From an uncultured Odoribacter sp. (GTDB taxonomy: Bacteria > Bacteroidota > Bacteroidia > Bacteroidales > Marinifilaceae): 7,856 nt of DNA. Below the pieces are notes generated by a model. The model saw only the letters and a program-made list of their open reading frames with translations, had not been told where the DNA came from and made no database searches. Location of the stretch: NCBI GenBank assembly GCA_905193145.1, contig CAJJNP010000159.1, positions 1 through 7,856 of the forward strand. Reading direction: 5' to 3'. Positions 5,803 through 7,856 of this stretch are shown here, piece by piece (position 1 is the stretch's first letter; each line of letters begins with the position of its first letter). A program made the position numbers and the translations under genes.

Positions 5803-6831
5803 TTAATCAATCATCAAGTTCATATAGGGCTGTTCGTCTAGAAAGGCGAACAGCTTTTTTGGAAGTGCAGTAATGTCTGTCGCGGTATTAGAGAGAGTGT
5901 CACTTGTTTTCTGACATTCTCCATGTGCGATATGAAATGTTCCTTGGTTGCATGGTAGAATATTATCTGCAACGCTGAGCGTTTCTTCCAGATCAGGATG
6001 GGTTGCTGCGTAATGTTGTAGCAGAGTCTTCAGGTGAATAATGCGTGCCATACCATAGGGTTGTGCTGTTGGAAAATGGCATGAGGTGCGGCAAACTGCT
6101 CGGGGTACTTTCCAATAATCAGTAGCCACTGTAAGCAGCTGGTTGTATATTTCAAGAGTGTCGTATAGTAGCTCTTTTACTGTAATTTCTGTTTCTTCAC
6201 AAGTTGCTAGAGCTATGCCGCATATAGAATAGGGAGCTAGCGATTGGCGGGTTAAGATTAATTTTCCGCCTGACAAATAAAGATCTCCTAAAATGGTATT
6301 ATAGTCTTCGAATGTGTGCGCTATATAACAAGGTTTATCTTGCATTTTTTTTGAAAAATAGGTATAGCTTTCTTGGGTTATTGATTCAAATGTTTCGGTA
6401 ACGATTTCTATTTTGTAAGTAGAAGATGTAATGGGAATAGGTTGCCATAGATTTGTGGATTTATAGAAAACGGTAGCATATCCTAGTTGTTTATAATATT
6501 CATATAGCCACGTTTCTGCAGGGATAAGAGTGGAAAGAGCCACATTGTTGTCGTACATTTGTTGGAACCCTTTTTTTAACAGGTATGTCATTAAGCCTCG
6601 ATTACGGGCTTGCGGAGCTGTACAAGCTCCTGATATATAAGAGGTCATAAATGTCTTTCCGTCCCATATAAGTGGGTATGGCAACATTAGATAAGCGGAG
6701 AGAGCTTCCCCGTTTTCTGTGTAGAGCATAGAATATTCATCCCTATATTTTTGTTCGAAATAGAATTTGATAAATTCTTCTGAATCATGGAAGCATTGTT
6801 GCCATAAATTCATGATGCTCTGTTTTCTCAT
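5803..6831 (-). CDS. GNAT family N-acetyltransferase, Eis-like two-domain form
   Basis: A 342-residue predicted acyl-CoA-dependent acetyltransferase. The N-terminal GNAT domain (about residues 1-130) has the central strand TSYISGACTAP (63-73) leading into the acetyl-CoA binding turn QARNRGLMTYLL (74-85), and ends with YYKQLGYAT (112-120), as is typical of the fold. The rest (about 135-340) resembles the second half of Eis-type (COG4552) proteins, although at 342 residues it is shorter than Eis (about 400) and any C-terminal sterol-carrier-like domain would be reduced. The acceptor substrate is unknown, and Eis-like aminoglycoside acetylation should not be assumed. The start is 11 bases after the DUF2156 stop, so the two are almost certainly cotranscribed. 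Its C-terminal codons encode, on the other strand, the terminator of the sigma operon. Confidence 0.85.
   Translation of the reverse strand: MRKQSIMNLWQQCFHDSEEFIKFYFEQKYRDEYSMLYTENGEALSAYLMLPYPLIWDGKTFMTSYISGACTAPQARNRGLMTYLLKKGFQQMYDNNVALSTLIPAETWLYEYYKQLGYATVFYKSTNLWQPIPITSSTYKIEIVTETFESITQESYTYFSKKMQDKPCYIAHTFEDYNTILGDLYLSGGKLILTRQSLAPYSICGIALATCEETEITVKELLYDTLEIYNQLLTVATDYWKVPRAVCRTSCHFPTAQPYGMARIIHLKTLLQHYAATHPDLEETLSVADNILPCNQGTFHIAHGECQKTSDTLSNTATDITALPKKLFAFLDEQPYMNLMID
5826..5860 (+). terminator. Terminator of the sigma/TonB operon, inside the convergent GNAT gene
   Basis: GCTGTTCG (5829-5836) pairs exactly with CGAACAGC (5847-5854). Three inner pairs close on an AGAA loop, and the stem is followed by six T residues (5855-5860). 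The T-run is on the plus strand only, so it ends the sigma/TonB-domain transcript about 30 bases after its stop codon. All of it lies within the last codons of the minus-strand acetyltransferase gene. Confidence 0.85.
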
Positions 6832-6842
6832 AGTATGATTAC

Positions 6843-7742
6843 TTAATGTTTTAATATGGCTCTGGCCTTTTTTAGCATTTTGACGGGGTGATAGGATAAT
6901 TTTGCTTGTCGTAATCCTGGGATTCCTAAATCTTCTTCTCTATTCAGATAAATATATTGCTCAGGCAAGGAGGCTGCAAAATGTTGGTTGATGGCACTAT
7001 ATGCTCCGTCTATATTAACATCTGCTTTTTCGTAGTGTATGCCAAAAGTGTTGTGATTGATGGGATGTCCAAAAGTAAAGGCTATAATTTTTCCTTCGAT
7101 TCGAATGATGAAACCGGTTAGGTCTAATTCGTTCCAATGTTTGAATGCTGTTGTCAAAGAACGGCGTTCGTTGCGGATGTTGTCATTTTCTATGTATCCG
7201 TGTTTCATACACCAGGCTGATTCAAATTCCAGGCATTCTGGAATAGCAGAAGGTATTAACGGCTCATAAGTGTATTTGTAGCTTTTGCGGAACTTGTTGA
7301 CGTGATTACGTTTCGGTTGATAGTTTTTCCCCTTTAATTCTGCCAGTTCTTGGCGGGAGTATATATAATCGAAATAATCTCTATTTTCTGAATAATCCCA
7401 AAGTGTAGGATTGTATTGCTCTAGCTTCTCTTGTAATTGGGGTGTTATTCCTCGAAGACATAAACGTTCTCCGGCATATAGGGATGTTTTTTTTAATTCT
7501 TCTATGGCTGATATACAATTATCATTGCCAAAGGGCAAGTAATATTCATGGCCTTCATCTGGATTTGAAAAGCGAATGACAAGATTGTTTTGGATAATGG
7601 CATAACTGGAATCTGTTTGGAAATGCCAGGTAAACAGATTGGCAAATGAAAGGTCGCAATCCTGTTCGTCAGAAGGAATAATATAGGAGTTTATTAAATC
7701 TTTATCCTTGATTTCGATTGGTTTGAATGCATTCATATACAT
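6843..7742 (-). CDS. DUF2156 (phosphatidylglycerol lysyltransferase C-terminal domain) protein
   Basis: A 299-residue soluble protein with the DUF2156/LPG_synthase_C fold, a tandem GNAT-like fold. In MprF this domain moves an aminoacyl group from tRNA to phosphatidylglycerol. Here it stands alone, without the multi-helix flippase part of MprF. Seen motifs are YFDYIYS (123-129), the basic GKNYQPKRNHVNKF loop (138-151), GKIIAFTFGH (217-226), YEKADVNIDGAYSAIN (237-252) and EDLGIPGLRQAKLSYHP (270-286). The frame stays open to a TTG at 7814, but the extra 24 residues look non-conserved and overlap an inverted repeat. ATG at 7742 or 7736 (reading MNAFKPIE) is preferred. It is the first gene of a pair with the acetyltransferase. 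Lipid aminoacylation is a family possibility, not shown here. Confidence 0.85.
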   Translation of the reverse strand: MYMNAFKPIEIKDKDLINSYIIPSDEQDCDLSFANLFTWHFQTDSSYAIIQNNLVIRFSNPDEGHEYYLPFGNDNCISAIEELKKTSLYAGERLCLRGITPQLQEKLEQYNPTLWDYSENRDYFDYIYSRQELAELKGKNYQPKRNHVNKFRKSYKYTYEPLIPSAIPECLEFESAWCMKHGYIENDNIRNERRSLTTAFKHWNELDLTGFIIRIEGKIIAFTFGHPINHNTFGIHYEKADVNIDGAYSAINQHFAASLPEQYIYLNREEDLGIPGLRQAKLSYHPVKMLKKARAILKH

Positions 7743-7782
7743 GACGATTTGGTGATGCGAATGTATTTTATTTTTAGCTATC

Positions 7783-7813
7783 TGCATACGATTCTGGAAT
7801 ATTTTTGTATGCA
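7783..7813. repeat. Inverted repeat upstream of the DUF2156 gene
   Basis: TGCATAC (7783-7789) is matched by GTATGCA (7807-7813), with 17 bases between the arms. It lies 41 bases upstream of the preferred start codon at 7742, where an operator for the DUF2156-GNAT operon would be expected. No convincing TAnnTTTG element was found here, so the operon's promoter remains unplaced. Confidence 0.4.
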
Positions 7814-7827
7814 AACGAGTTCAGAAG

Positions 7828-7856
7828 AAAAAAACGGAAGGCAATTTGCACTTCCG
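7828..7856 (-). terminator. Minus-strand terminator of a gene beyond the right edge
   Basis: On the minus strand, CGGAAG and CTTCCG (7851-7856 with 7835-7840) form a stem around a short loop and are followed by seven T residues (complement of 7828-7834). The stem may continue outside the window. It ends a gene entering from the right and separates it from the DUF2156-GNAT operon. Confidence 0.75.

Noticed and set aside
5796..5808. 13-base palindrome GATTAATTTAATC between the TonB-domain gene and the GNAT gene
   Set aside because: Made mostly of A and T, with no loop, and includes the GNAT stop codon; the strong terminator lies just downstream, so no role is needed.
7057..7269. Plus-strand frame opposite the DUF2156 gene
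   Set aside because: A shadow frame overlapping conserved DUF2156 motifs, with no promoter.

Overview
The window looks like ordinary chromosome from a Bacteroidales bacterium, most likely Bacteroides or a close relative. The evidence is: AT-rich DNA, starts without clear Shine-Dalgarno sites, several intergenic copies of the Bacteroides -7 promoter element TAnnTTTG, an ECF sigma factor paired with a membrane protein of the Bacteroidota anti-sigma/TonB type, and a DUF2156-GNAT gene pair. The species cannot be named from this sequence. I see no insertion sequence, phage gene, CRISPR array, tRNA or rRNA.

Layout. Bases 1-55 hold the terminator of a plus-strand transcript that begins left of the window. 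Then come marC (203-793, +), converging on a YqaA/DedA-like membrane gene (827-1291, -). A 65-residue two-helix membrane protein (1384-1581, +) converges on an M23 peptidase lipoprotein (1586-2347, -). A 250-base divergent spacer carries promoters in both directions and leads into an AspT/YidE-type transporter (2598-4259, +). An ECF sigma factor gene (4297-4863, +) overlaps by 4 bases a single-pass membrane protein with a TonB C-terminal domain (4860-5795, +). Two minus-strand genes follow, transcribed from the right: a DUF2156 protein (6843-7742) and a GNAT acetyltransferase (5803-6831), 11 bases apart. The right edge (7828-7856) is a minus-strand terminator for a gene beyond the window.

How the genes fit together. 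Most are single-gene units with their own promoter and share only a cell-envelope theme: five integral membrane proteins, one lipoprotein hydrolase and one membrane-anchored regulator. Two operons are well supported. In the sigma/TonB-domain pair, the overlapping genes suggest that the membrane protein controls the sigma factor. In the DUF2156-GNAT pair, two acyl/aminoacyl-transferase-fold proteins are made together; their substrates are unknown.

Nothing here is clearly a new system. The points most worth following are the sigma/anti-sigma-TonB fusion, a perfect 19-base palindrome inside the marC promoter, a tandem 10-base repeat at the transporter promoter, and terminator hairpins embedded in the coding ends of convergent genes.
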